From Acarospora socialis (taxonomy: Eukaryota > Ascomycota > Lecanoromycetes > Acarosporales > Acarosporaceae), in NCBI GenBank assembly GCA_025617375.2, contig JAMYGW020000006.1:1245001-1309000 (forward strand): DNA of 64,000 nt. The letters run 5' to 3'. This document shows positions 11,340-23,205 of this stretch, one piece after another (position 1 is the first letter of the stretch; every line of letters starts with the position of its first letter). The translations under genes were made by a program, and so were the position numbers. The notes under the pieces were generated by a model. It was not told the DNA's origin, ran no database searches, and was given only the letters and a program-made list of their open reading frames with translations.

Positions 11340-11578
11340 TCAGGGTAGATCGAATTCGATTTCCACAGTTTCCAAAAGCATAGCAGGGATTAACAGATAA
11401 ACGCCACCTGTAAAATCAACGCTGTCAATTCTCATTTCAACTGCAACCAACTTTCCAGCACTAACTTACGGTTCCGAGCCCTAGGGCAAACTCCTGATTG
11501 ACGCCAACTCTTCTCACAATACTCATCCATGAGCTTCATAATCTCCTCATCGGCCAAAGCCCCACCCACAATCCCTTC
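11340..11578 (-). pseudogene. Possible 3' remnant of an unidentified gene
   Basis: On the minus strand, bases 11578-11470 read EGIVGGALADEEIMKLMDEY, then CEKSWRQSGVCPRARN. A canonical 62-nt intron (11408-11469, GTAAG to TTTACAG) joins this to a 22-codon last exon ending in a stop at 11340. A stop lies directly upstream in frame and no start or upstream exon could be assembled. It looks like a 5'-truncated gene. No family is recognised, and composition alone does not prove coding. Confidence 0.25.
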
Positions 11579-11749
11579 AACTTACATTCGAATCTTTGCA
11601 GAAGTCATAGAGCATATGGGGACTGCCGACACATCATATCATCTCCATGATGTGTGCGGTTCGTAGGCTGGCCGTGGGGTCGAGTCGGGTCGGGTTGGAG
11701 CCCCCCATACCCGTACTCGGCTAGGTTGTGGGTTCTGGGGCAGCAACCC

Positions 11750-12610
11750 TCATCCGCACTCACATGACCCGCGGGTAAACCAGGTGGAAAGTGCGCGCTG
11801 TATCATAGCTGAACATAGTCCCATTGATTCGAAAACGGGTGCACAATCACTCTCGCACTGGATTGCTGCACTGACGAGATTGAGAACAGCTGTCAGATCT
11901 GGCAGCATACCCGTTTCACGGCGTTTAGAGAAGTCGTTGGCCCAGATGTAATTGAATGGTGTATGATCTCTCGGATCTAAGCGACTTCGAGAACTTCGCA
12001 GGGTTGCCAGCTCGTCATCCTACCTATCATTGGCGAACATTAGCTTCGTCGAATCCTGCACGTCAGAGCGTCTTCCGCAAGAAGCTGTGCTTCTGCTCGG
12101 ATCTTCTCCACATTCTCCAGTATGCTCGCCTCCGCGCTTCCAAAAGTCGAGAACCTTGATAAGATGCTCGAGGTCTTGCAGTTGAGCCATCTGTCTTGAA
12201 GGACTCATTCGACCACTCTTGTGCGACTCCAGCTCAGAATTGGCGGCTGAGCTCTGACTCTGTGCATCGTAAGCTTTCAGGTGGCGCAACAGACTTTGCA
12301 ACGAACTCCCCCTCTATCATTCCTATGTTGCGCTTCTCTGAAGGCCGGGGCGTCTTCTTTGGCTTGACCAATGAGTTCCCCTCTTCCATGGCGACTGAGA
12401 AGCAACGCTTATGCCACTGAGGGCGCGGAGAGCTGGAGTTGCCAGAGATCTGATGGAGGCTAGAAATAGCAGGTAAATTGATTCTGTCACCGAGCAAGCG
12501 ATAGAGTCAGCCGTTCGCATGAGCAAAGAAACCGCCAAATCCAGGTGAGGGACGTACGCTTCTTGCTGAACACTGCAAATTTGATCGATCCAGACTTCGA
12601 TATCGATCAT
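11750..12610 (-). pseudogene. Decayed PD-(D/E)XK-type gene of the fungal PDDEXK_12 kind
   Basis: A first exon (12558-12610, MIDIEVWIDQICSVQQEA) splices across a 98-nt intron to 12459 and reads LHQISGNSSSPRPQ. The frame is then lost. Later pieces in other frames read SGRMSPSRQMAQLQDLEHLI, ILENVEKIRAEAQLLAED and DHTPFNYIWANDFSKRRETG followed by MLPDLTAVLNL. These are in the right order for a family of fungal proteins carrying a degenerate PD-(D/E)XK nuclease-like domain, often found in accessory regions. At least two frame changes and an in-frame stop separate them, and the nuclease core is missing. Family assignment rests on remembered pattern, so it is moderate. Confidence 0.5.
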
Positions 12611-12965
12611 TGCAAGTCAAAAATGTAGGATAGGGAAGGTACCTAGACGATGCAATTTGTCGTATACGTTGTTACTTATTTGCGCTTGCTTTGTTTACAT
12701 CGGAGATGAAGTAGTACAAATACCTACCTAGGTACATAGTACCTTAGTGGGGTTCTAAGGGTCCAGTTTATGGTTTGTGAGACGATCATGACATGATTTT
12801 ATACAAACTTCATTGATTGTAACACACCCAATTTCTCAACTCGTCTCTTATGGAGATATTATAATATTTCCATAATCTCGGGACTCATTCCAGATCAATA
12901 GCTCCTAAAATAGTCTTGACATCTATGCTCGAGCATCGGAGCTCATCCGTTGCGCAATTCAGCCG
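12611..12965. other. Intergenic region upstream of the mitochondrial carrier
   Basis: AT-rich, with a short repeat of CCTACCTAGGTACATAGTACC-like character near 12723-12746. It contains no gene that I can support. Confidence 0.4.
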
Positions 12966-14326
12966 ATGTCGGCAGCGGCGAGCAGTACTGTTACTGATAC
13001 GGTCACGAGTACCAGCAACAATGGAGCTCTGGCCCCAGGACAACCTCCCAAAGTTGCAAAGAATCAGAATTACAAAGGTTTTGTTGCTGGAGTCTTTTCC
13101 GGAATAGCTAAGCTGAGCGGTGAGCCACGGCGCATGCTTTGCCCTAGTATAAGCCCAAGCTGATCCTGGGCAGTTGGGCATCCGTAACGTCCTACAATGG
13201 GGTTATATAAGAATGTCTGACTGATGTCTTGCAGCTTTGACACCATCAAAGTGCGCTTGCAGACGACGCAGAAAGCGCAATTCAAGGGTCCGCTGGACTG
13301 CTTCCTCCAAACCGTTCGCAAAGAGGGTATTACGGGCTTGTACAAAGGCGCAACACCACCTCTTATAGGATGGATGTTCATGGACTCCGTGTCAGTGGTC
13401 AGTTGTGCGGGTCTACTGCGTCAGGCTGACTTGCGTTCGAAGCATGCTGGGGTCTCTGACCTTCTATCGTCGGGTACTCCATGAGAGATTCTTCGTCCGT
13501 CCGAACCTTACTGCTCTTACCCCGTCGGGTATTCATATGGATATCCCAGCCATCGAAAGCACTACACAGAAATTGCCCGCTGTCGGCCATGGCATCGCTG
13601 GTATCATGGCGGGGTGGACGGTCAGTTTCATTGCTGCAGCGGTTGAGCATATCAAAGCGAGGTTGCAGATACAATACGCAGCCGACAAATCGAAGCGACT
13701 ATATAGTGGTCCGATTGACTGCTCGAGAACAATAGTAAGTCGGCCATCTCACTAGAGATAAATATCCGTTCCCAAGCAGCGAACTTAGTTCTCCGTTGAG
13801 CTTTCATTGATACCCCCAAGTGCATGGATTGGCGTCATCTTTAGTTACGATCACCGTGTCAACAGCATAGCTTCTGTAAATCTGTTGAGCGCCCGCAGTA
13901 AGCTAACTCATACCATAGTTTCGAAGCCACGGCATCCCTGGCCTTTATCACGGGTTGTCCGCAACGCTCATTTTCCGGAGTTTCTTCTTCTTCTGGTGGA
14001 GTTCCTACGACATCTTCACCTCTATGCTCACCAACAACACCACCCTTTCCATGCCAGCAATCAACTTCTGGGCCGGAGGCCTCTCCGCCCAGATCTTTTG
14101 GATTACTAGCTACCCCTCCGACGTGGTCAAGCAACGGATCATGACCGACTCGTTAGGAAGTGATCGAAGGTTTCCACGGTGGAGAGACGCGGCAAAGGCG
14201 GTGTGGAGGGAGAATGGGTGGAGAGGTTATTGGAGAGGCTTCCTGCCCTGTTTCCTGCGAGCGTTCCCGGCGAACGCAATGGCGTTGGTGGCATTCGAGG
14301 GCGTCATGCGTGCATTACCGGCGTGA
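12966..14326 (+). CDS. Mitochondrial carrier family protein (SLC25), with a 10-nt microexon
   Basis: This is a six-helix inner-membrane metabolite carrier. Five exons are proposed: 12966-13119, 13174-13183, 13235-13390, 13443-13734 and 13919-14326, giving 339 aa. The second exon is only 10 nt (TTGGGCATCC). Without it the reading phase fails; with it the first carrier signature reads LS-VGHP-FDTIKVRLQ. The second repeat has VEHIKARLQIQY and the third SYPSDVVKQRIM. The repeat tails EGITGLYKGATPPLIGW and GIPGLYHGLSATLIFRS also match the family. The EHIKARLQ form in repeat two recalls yeast Ymc1/Ymc2 and related amino-acid carriers, but the substrate is not settled by sequence. The fourth intron is 184 nt; the others are 51-54 nt. 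Confidence 0.9.
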
Positions 14327-14504
14327 TACGGTCGTGGAAACTTGCATACCACCTTCTGTATGTAATCATGAGATATGGCTGCTCGTAATATGCGGAATGG
14401 ACATTGAAGAGGACTTTAGCAAAGAGAGGGATAGATGTCTCCACGTGGTAATAGAGAATCAGATGTCGGACATTTGAGAAAGCCGATATGCATAATACGC
14501 CTGG

Positions 14505-16144
14505 TTAATTCGCCTTGCCATAGTCATCCATCCAGTCTCGGAAAGCAAGCCTTACTATGTTTCTCCCCATCAAGCTGCTCATTTCCAGGGAGCTTTCGAT
14601 GCTCTCAATCTCACTTGAAAAGTAAAGGTTCCTCGCGGTCGAGATCGGGCGGAAGTCCTTCTCTGTCTTTGGCGGAAGCTGAGGGTAAGCGTGAGGCCAG
14701 GCTTGTCGGTGCACCCAATGTACATCAGAGCCATCCAGTGATGTGCCGTCTTTGTGACGGAGGCCAAGAAGATGGGCTATCGTGGTGTCATTGAGGTGCG
14801 AGGGAGTGATAATCTTATATACCCTTTCCAGGTTTGCCTCCCAGTAGAATGGGCGGATTACGCGCTGCGGAACGGTACTCTGGAACAAGCCAGGGTCGCT
14901 GGCATCAGACGCGTTCAGGGTTGTCCGCAGGTCGTTTGGGGGAAATGCATCCTCGGGAAGATCGAACAGGGCCGGGTTCAGGAGCACGGGCGTGACGAAG
15001 TGTGTCACATGTCGCTTGACATAACGCGGCTCCGCTGATACGGTATCAAGGGGCTCGATATTGACAGAGGTGGATGGTGCCGGTACCGCGACAATGACAG
15101 CGTCGAAGTCTGCAACATGGCGTTCAAGAGCCGCAACTGTTGTTCCCGATGACTTCCACTTAATCGAGAAAGTACCGTTATCGTGTCGGATGATCTGGGT
15201 AACTCGGGAGTTGAGGTTTAGATGCGCCTTGGAAGCATTGACCATTGCGTCGAAGAGTCGCCAGTTTCCCCCTTTCACGGAAGTCGTGTCCTCTGTGTTC
15301 ATAGCCATCATTGCTGCCAGTCCATGTACTGTGGCTAAGTTCTGAGCGTAGCGTTTCCGCGTATTGGCTTGAATGATCTCTGTAGAATATGGAGGTAAAA
15401 TGTTATGTTTCTCTAGATAAACCTCTGCGGCGGTGGAGAGAGCTTGCTCGATATTTGCATGAGGAACAGTGTTAGAGTGGAAATCTGGACTGGAAATGTT
15501 GATGTCGAAGTTGACCCGCAGTTCATCAATGACCTTTTTGGCCAGGGCTTGGGTCCGAAAAGGCGTAAGTCCATCCTTCCAAAATAACTTTGCACGTTTC
15601 CGCCAGGCGGGAGATTGCCATTGCTGGTAGAAAACGAGCTTGCTGCCGTCCCATACGCCGATATCTTCATTGCGTCGAACATGGGTGGCTTCCTCAAGAC
15701 CAAGGTCTCTCATCGTCGACATGAGAAGTCGATCTTCTCTTGAAAAGGTGCTAGCCCCAATTTCGAAATCGTCAACGAGCTCATCATCCACGTGAGCGAC
15801 CTTTGCTCGGCCGCCAACGCGATCGGCTCGCTCGAAGATGGTAATATCTATAGGTATCTGGTTCGAAGTAAGTCCTCTCAAGTGATAGGCACACGACGAC
15901 CCAGCGGGGCCAGCCCCTATAAGATTTATTAGTACAGCAGAAGCCAAGGCAAGCAATAGCACCCCAGCTTACCAACGATGGCAACACGCTTCGCATTCTT
16001 ATCGGTAACACCGTTGCCCGACCGTTGGAAGCCATATCCTCCTGGTTTTGCACCAGACAGTAGTTCTTGCGTGGCTGTCGCTGATGCTAGGTATGAGAGA
16101 GATACAACAATCAAAGCGCTGCAAAAGCGAGCATGTAGCATCAT
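14505..16144 (-). CDS. Prenylcysteine oxidase/lyase-like FAD flavoprotein
   Basis: Two exons (15973-16144 and 14505-15916) with a 56-nt intron give 527 aa. The splice falls inside the FAD-binding Rossmann motif and restores VAIVG-AGPAGSSCAYHL; a second ATG directly follows the first. A signal peptide (LHARFCSALIVVSLSYLASA) precedes it. The GG-doublet region RVGGRAK, the FEIGASTF segment and the long C-terminal substrate domain (GNWRLFDAMV, THFVTPVLLNP, KIITPSHLNDTTI) fit the prenylcysteine lyase family. Those enzymes use FAD and oxygen to split farnesyl- or geranylgeranyl-cysteine left from degraded prenylated proteins, in a lysosome- or vacuole-type compartment. It is transcribed convergently with the carrier gene, 178 bases apart. 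Confidence 0.9.
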
Positions 16145-17921
16145 GGCGCCCCGAATACCAATGACTTTGATGTTTTATATCCTGTGTTTTCAGTCGACGT
16201 CGGCTGCCACAGATGACGGAGAATCTTCTGAGGACTGACAACTGCTGCTTTTTAGGAGTAGAGTGGATCTAGGTAGTCCCTACAAAGTTGAATTCGTCTA
16301 TAAGCAATGTCGATGGCCTCGGTCTGAATCTTCTTCGTCGAAGGCAGATCTCCGCTGCTAGCAGGTTCTCAGTTCTTGAGGCCTGTTGGAGGGGGATCTA
16401 TATGGTCAAAGTTACTCCTGCTGTGCCTCTGAAGGACATCTGGTAGTTTGTGGCGCAGATGGCAATGCCATGTCGGACCGCGCCTCTGGGGCAACCTAGA
16501 GCCATGATTCGCAGCGCACTTTGAGCCGTATGTCAGAGATGGCATTGCTCTTTTACCCATTGCTAACCGGCCACTTGGGACCCAAAGAACAGGTCCAAGG
16601 GACAGGCTTATTTGTATGAAATAGGGCTGATCCACAAAACATGGAATGCGAATGATGAATAGGACTTCGACAAATAGAGCGCTTGGTGGTTTCATGCAGC
16701 AATAGAGAATCGAATCTGACGCTACCTTGACCTTTTTACGATCCGGGTCGAGGGCCTCTATCTTTTCAGAGTAAAGTGATGAATGGGCTGAAGAATGTTT
16801 TGTGAATGACACTAGGTCAGATAGCTGCTAAGGTACCGTTCCAAAATCATATAAGATAAAGATGACTCTTTGGTAGATGGTTCTGGTGTGGATTTTGCTG
16901 CACCACAGCATCCTTACCCGCTATGCTCTCATATATGATACCAGCTGTTGCATCGTATGGATGAGCAAGTCTCAACTCGGTATATCAAACTTACCTGTTA
17001 AACGCCGCCGTAACAGGTTCACAACGACGTCTCACCAGGTTAGAGATTTCTACACGACCATGCGATGGGAGATGTTATTTGCCACACCATGTACCTTGCT
17101 CTTGAAGAGATACTACTCTTAATGCTTCAAACAAGTCATGCCGCTGAACAGTGCGTCAATATCGTAGCTTCGTAGCCTTCCATTGGCCTACCATCTGCTT
17201 GTATCAAGTCAATTCGCGGTAAATAAACACGGCATACACTTCTATCAAGATATCAACCAGGGGGCTCTGGGCATTCCAGAAGATGCGCATTCCTTCCTCA
17301 CCCTACACTAACCCTGTCGGCGGTTTCCTCAGCCATCTGCATGGCCGATCACTATCACAACATTACCGCGAACTCATTCGTCCATTTCTGCCTGTATCAC
17401 AACTTACCGAGAACTCGAGAGGTTATTCGTAAGCGACTTCCGGCAAGGCATCTTGGTGTGCATCTCTAGGTGCTTAAAGGAGGAAGCTTGTGTCCGTTGA
17501 CCATGGGTCGGGTATCGGCCGACTCCCACATATCAGGTTATATGCGATCTTGAAAAGCAATAGCAACACCGTTGCATTCAGTACGACATCAACCAAGCCA
17601 ATCGACGGAGGATGGTCCCTTGCTACAACATTCAGCCAATCCAATATTTCGGAGGGGATTGTCTGCTGGACACGGATGGCTACTTATATCTACCTTCAGG
17701 AACCGGACAATATCAGACCGCAGCCCGTTGTGCATCTAATCATTAATTCGCCGCTCCATCCACCCCATTGATCTCACCCTGCCTGTTCGTGCAAAGTCCG
17801 AGACCTCCGTTAAGTCCACCGTACTGAAGCTGCTTTGTCATCGCCGTAAGCTGGACAGCTCCGACGCTGCGGCCTGTTGCCCTGGTCCGGGTAATAATAG
17901 TTCAGGATCGCAAACAATACT
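16145..17921. other. 1.8-kb intergenic region upstream of the NAD kinase gene
   Basis: A 147-codon minus-strand frame (16369-16812) and a shorter plus-strand frame (17490-17771) are open, but neither shows a domain, signal peptide or convincing splice partners. I treat the region as promoter and unassigned sequence between two divergent genes. Confidence 0.4.
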
Positions 17922-19945
17922 ATGGCAACATCCAACTCGGCGAAGGCAGACCCACATCCTAGAAATGACGAGGGGGATAAGACCAATGTCACATCGAAAT
18001 CTGGACAGTCATTAGAGGCGTTCAAGACCGGCGCGGTGCCGACAGTTGCGATAAACACACGGCCGGTGGGAAGCATACCGTCTTCAAGTATTGGCGACAC
18101 CTTGCTGCGCGAATATGCAGTATATCTGGACCCACTGAAAACAAACGGGGAAACCCATGCTAATTACGGAGCTGAAGAACCATCCAGCTCAATATCACAG
18201 GCATCAACGCAAGTCGACAGCTCACCGCAAGACTACGCAACTTCACAATTCCCCTTGCGAATACCAAAATCCTTCCTGAACCACCGTAAAGGTGCTGTGT
18301 CCATTGAATCAATTCCTCGCCAGACCATCTTGAAGGCACTTGCCTCACGACCTCCCAACGCCGGCATTCCAACGATGCCCTTAACAGCTTCCCTCTCAGG
18401 CCTGCTCAGCGCTTCTACAAACCATGACAGCACACCCGGCACTGCAGTGTCGCAAAGACTCTCTGCCGCACTCTCAGATTTGCAACTTTCCTGCCCCCAG
18501 CGAGACCTTACCTCATCGACAGCACGTTTCACCTCCTTGAAATCCCCTTGCTTTTACCACCAGAGGTTCGACGACGCCGTAAATATCGAGAAAGTACTCG
18601 AGGAAATTGCAGACGACGAGTGGATGTCCCATTCACGCCTGATGCAGACGGCGACAGGTGTTCGCGAGGTCTCGAAACAGCTGCAACGACGACCAATCAA
18701 ACGTGCAGTTCGGAGCATCATGATCGTCACGAAAGCAAGGGATAATCACCTTGTAACATTGACGAGGGAATTGGCCGAGTGGCTTCTCAAGACACCGCGC
18801 TATGGCTCGGATCTGGGTATCAACGTCTACGTGGACGCCAAACTCCGTAAATCGAAACGCTTCGACGCAGCACGACTGTTAGACAAGAACCCTAGATATC
18901 AACAAATGCTCAGATACTGGACGCCGGACCTGTGCTGGACCTCACCTGAGAAATTCGATCTCGTCCTCACGCTTGGCGGTGATGGCACCGTTCTCTTTAC
19001 CTCCTGGTTATTTCAGCGCATCGTCCCACCGATCCTCAGTTTTAGTCTCGGCAGTCTGGGTTTCTTGACGAATTTCGAATTCGCCCAGTACAAGCAACAC
19101 CTAGATCGCGTGTTGGGAGAGCAAGGTATGCGGGTGAACTTGCGCATGAGATTCACATGTACGGTATATCGCTTGAGCAGGAGCTCGACGGGTAACGGCG
19201 AAGTGGAGGAGGGAGAGCAATTCGAAGTTTTGAACGAGCTGGTCATTGACAGGGGTCCGAGTCCGTACGTCTCGAATTTAGAATTGTACGGCGACGATGA
19301 GCTCTTGACTATCGTCCAGGCAGACGGCTGTATATTTTCCACTCCCACCGGTAAGCTTGGATCTATTGCATTACCACTTTCTCCTCATTCCTTCTTCAAG
19401 TCTCCACTAACCCGATCTCCCAACCAGGCTCAACAGCATACTCCCTCTCGGCCGGCGGTTCCCTGGTGCATCCCTCTCTCCCCGCTATCCTCCTTACTCC
19501 CATCTGCCCGCATACCCTCTCCTTCCGCCCCATGGTCTTGGCCGACACTCTCCTCCTCCGCATCGCCATCCCGCGCTCCTCCCGCGCGACGGCATACTGC
19601 TCCTTCGACGGCAAAGGGCGCGTCGAGTTGCGGCAGGGTGACTTCGTGACCGTCGAAGCGAGTCAGTATCCGTTCCCAACAGTTGTCGGGGAGGGTGGGG
19701 CAGGAGGAGAGTGGTTCGAGAGTCTGCGAGGCGCGTTGAGGTGGAATACGAGAGGGGCCGTGCAGAAGGGTTGGGGTGGGGCCAATGGTGACGGGGAGGG
19801 GACGGAGAAGGATGGTGGAGAGGAGGGAGAGTGGGATATCGACACCGATCCGGAAATCGCGGTTGATGATAGTGGAATCGGAGCCAGTGAAGAGGGGAGT
19901 ATTAGCGCTAGTCCCTTGAGGAGACAGATGGGTTTGCTGTCGTGA
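17922..19945 (+). CDS. ATP-NAD kinase (Utr1/Yef1 type)
   Basis: This enzyme phosphorylates NAD (and in some relatives NADH) to NADP(H). Two exons (17922-19350, 19428-19945) with a 77-nt intron give 648 aa. The splice restores [18 protein letters not shown], a conserved substrate-binding block. The catalytic GGDGT motif is at residue 352 ([10 protein letters not shown]), followed by [13 protein letters not shown]. About 200 Ser/Pro-rich residues precede the catalytic domain, as in fungal cytosolic NAD kinases. The C-terminal tail after residue 570 is Gly/Glu-rich and variable. There is no obvious mitochondrial leader, so the Utr1/Yef1 group fits better than Pos5. Confidence 0.95.
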
Positions 19946-20950
19946 CGATCCTTGAGGTGCCTTAGGAACTGGGTTTTGAGCGGGCGTTCTGTATCGAATA
20001 GTAGGGTAGGAGGTTGTCATGTTGGGTTCGGATGAATTGGGCATAGAGGGCTGGGCTTCGCACAGCAATGTGAAGGGGGGGGTGATCCGCCATGGGGCTG
20101 TGAGTAACGATAACGACAAGGTATGTATAGAGTACTGAGACGAGATGAGGTTTCGATAAAGCCTGGTCATAGCATGAAGAGGATATCTTGGCCTTGTAGG
20201 TCTTTGATCGGCATTGTCACCTACATTATACCAACTCGGATTGACTCACCACTCCCTGTGTTCATCTGATCTTTTTCAAGCCCTCCACCAACAACGATCA
20301 ACAGAACCGAGAACTAGAAATCAAAGGGACGAAAGAGAACACGACAAACAACTACACAAGCCAAAGCGTGACTCCCAAACAACCGTGCAGATCAAGCATT
20401 GGTGCGCAGTCACCATCATTACTGATTGAGCATGAAATAGTAGGTATATGTCTGCTTCATGTAGACTTGTAAAGCCATGAAAGAGAAGCAATTTCACGAG
20501 GCAAGGCTTTCTCCTACCAGAGGGACTCTCCTCTCTTGTTCGTATCGGTCTCAATTATCACAGTATTAGTAAGGTAATCCGTTCATGTGCGAGAAAAGAT
20601 GTCGGCCGGTTGAAATGTTGGGAGACAAATTAGGATGCGTGACAGTCTGATTCGGGCTAGACTTCCCGAGAACTCGGTTAGAGGTCGATCCCCTGGACTT
20701 GACTTAAGGATACTTTTTCAAATTCGTGAGGGAGTCAGCTCCTGTGATTATTCTGAGATCAACTCGAGCGTGTCCATAACCCAAACTGTCCAGCGCTTGT
20801 CTGTTCAGATAGTCCCCTCGCTGGGGTACTCCAGTATGTGTGATCATCCTGCGACATTGCCTAATCCCTAGCAAAGACGCGCGACTTCAGGAACTTGGGC
20901 ACTGACCAGATAGCCCGCTGAGCGAGTCCGCCGATTGCACGTCCCCCACA
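19946..20950. other. Intergenic region
   Basis: One kilobase between the NAD kinase stop and the GT62 start. Open frames are short and without features. No RNA gene is recognised. Confidence 0.4.
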
Positions 20951-22147
20951 ATGTCCATGTCAAGATCCTTGCGGCGGACCAATCCTATAACGCTCGTCCT
21001 CGCCAGCCTGTTGGCTTTTGGCTTCCTCTACTTCCTCTTATCTCCCTCCTCCTCCGACAAGCCCTCGTCATTGGCACAACAGAAGCACGACTCCGCAGCA
21101 TCAAACCCTCTGTCCCCACCAACTTCACCTTTTCGAAAACAGACACCAAAGTCCAATGGCCAACGAACACCTCCTCCGGTAGTTCACTACCATCTCAACA
21201 ATCTCACCACCTCTTCCAATCCCATCTTGAACCGCGAAACGGTCCTCATCCTTACTCCTCTGGCTCGCTTTTACGAGGGCTACTGGGAGAATCTCCTTCA
21301 GCTCTCGTATCCGCACGAACTTATTGCCCTCGGCTTCATCGTCCCCAAAAGCCGAGAGGGGAATGCCGCAACAAGCGCCCTCCAAGCCGCCATCGCGAAG
21401 ACGCAGTCTGGCCCCGAAAGTCAAAGATTCGCAAGCATCACGATAGAACGGCAGGACTTTGATCCGCCGATAACCAGCCAGGACGAAGCGGAGCGACATA
21501 AGATGGACAATCAGCGAGCCCGACGAGCGAGCATGGCCCGAGCCCGCAACTCGCTTCTTTTCACCACCATCGGCCCGGCCACGGCGTGGGTGCTCTGGCT
21601 CGATTCGGACATTGTCGAGACGCCGCCGACTCTGATTCAAGATCTCGCCTCGCACGACAAACCCATCATCGTACCGAACTGCTACCAGCGCTATCTGAAC
21701 GAGAAGAAAGAACCCGCCATTCGCCCCTACGACTACAATTCGTGGCAGGACTCTACGGCCGCGCAGAACCTGGCTTCGAAGATGGGGCCGGATGAATTAC
21801 TGTTAGAAGGGTATGCCGGAATGGCGACGTATCGGACATTGATGGCACACGTTGCCGACACGACCCGGGAACGGGAGCAAGACACGATCATACCGCTAGA
21901 TGGCGTAGGGGGAACGGCGTTGTTGGTCAAGGCGGAAGTGCACCGGGACGGCGCAATGTTTCCTCCGTTTCCGTTCTACCACCTCATCGAAACGGAGGGA
22001 TTCGCCAAGATGGCGAGGAGGCTGGGGTGGCATAGTTGGGGTCTGCCGAATTATTTTGTAAGTTCAGGGCTCAATGCTCGTTGCAGATGGCATAGGTTTG
22101 GGTGATTATTGACATCTCGTCGACAGGTATACCACTACAACGAGTGA
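20951..22147 (+). CDS. GT62 mannosyltransferase, Anp1/Mnn9/Van1 family
   Basis: This is a subunit of the Golgi mannan polymerase complexes that extend the N-glycan outer chain. Exon 1 (20951-22057) and a terminal exon of only 21 nt (22127-22147) give 375 aa; the last exon adds VYHYNE, matching the usual ending of this family. A basic N-terminus and one membrane anchor (ITLVLASLLAFGFLYFLL) make it a type II Golgi protein. Family blocks are VLILTPLARFYEGYW, the metal-binding WLDSDIVETP (Asp218 and Asp220), PNCYQRY and WGLPNYF. Which of the Anp1, Mnn9 or Van1 paralogues it is cannot be decided without alignment; the short, single-domain form is nearest to Mnn9. Confidence 0.92.
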
Positions 22148-22924
22148 AATTGTTCTCTTTACTCGAAGCTTCTCCCCTTCTCAATGTGTCATCGGATTTC
22201 CATGGGGTTGTGCTCTGCATATACTACTTCACATCAGCAGCGGCGTTCGGAGATGCTGTGGGAGTTCCGGTGGGATGCATACATAGGTAGTGCTTGTACC
22301 CAAGTTAGGTACGATATTCGGGAGTCTATAGGCTACAACAATGCATTGATCTCCCTACCGCCACGGTCTGTGGGGTTTGGAAACTCGGAAGTCTATTTGT
22401 TGACAATGCCGTCGAGAGAATGCTTGGTAGGAGGTTCAAGTCATACCTCTGGTGCTGAGATACTCAAGTACATTTTCGGACTCGAACTTGGCCTGCATGT
22501 CCATGTGACTCTCTTTCCGTACAGCACGTCTCCGCGAGCAAGATCGGGCACTCCCTCCCAAGGCTTCAGTTCGTTGCTGTTTTCTACTATCCCCAACTCC
22601 GAACCGTCCTCGCACAATGTCGGACCAAGTCTCCCTGTCATGCGAGGTGAGGCTTACCTGATTGCTCTCGCTCCTCTTCACCGCCAGATCTTGAACGACC
22701 ACAACTGCCTCATGTTCGATCCTAGAAGCACCCCATCCATCGTCGATGCTTCTCATGGTCTCGGTACCGCATAACACGGCACGGACGTAGCGTATGAGTA
22801 TATATATTCGGCAAATATCTCTCATCTACGCCCAGGTTTTGCCGAATGGACTTGGACTAACCCTTCCGTTCTTGTGAGATAGATGTCGCCGGTCTATGGC
22901 TTTCAACTTGGGGATGAACTTAGT

Positions 22925-23020
22925 TACAGTACCGGTCGGTAAGTGTTTATCCCAGGATGTAGACATTTACTCATTTTCCCCTACCCAGGAGGGATAAACA
23001 CTTACCGACTAGTACTGTAG
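22925..23020. repeat. Imperfect inverted repeat, 29-nt arms
   Basis: The arm at 22925-22953 starts TACAGTAC and ends GTGTTTATCCC. The arm at 22992-23020 is its reverse complement, with 27 of 29 positions paired. The only difference is CG against TA in the middle of the arm. The loop is 38 nt. The transcript could form a strong hairpin. It may be the terminal part of a small non-autonomous element; no target duplication was identified. Confidence 0.7.
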
Positions 23021-23205
23021 GTATGAATTTGGGCATGAAGTTAAGCATGGGGAATGCCTCTAGATGTGAGCTTAGGCATAGAGTTTGGTGTGTAGTTAGG
23101 CATAGTTCCAGGTATGAGTTAGGCACGCTTTAGATGTGGGTTTAGGAGTGGGTTCAGGCGTGAACTTAGGTGTATGTCTAGGCTTGAGTTTAGGCATACT
23201 GAAGG
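23021..23205. repeat. Degenerate tandem repeat of TTAGGCATGAG-like units
   Basis: Units of roughly 10-14 bases such as TTAGGCATAG, TTAGGCACGC, TTAGGTGTATG and TTAGGCATAC recur about 14 times without a coding frame. Unit length varies, so this is an old minisatellite rather than a fresh expansion. It begins directly at the end of the inverted repeat. Confidence 0.6.

Noticed and set aside
16369-16812. 147-codon minus-strand frame
   Set aside because: It has an ATG and a hydrophobic middle, but no recognisable family and no splice extension. It could be real, but the sequence alone does not support it.
22184-22774. 196-codon plus-strand frame after the GT62 gene
   Set aside because: No domain, leader or repeat; composition is mixed and an equally long frame lies on the other strand. 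The GT62 gene ends normally at 22147, so this is not its extension.
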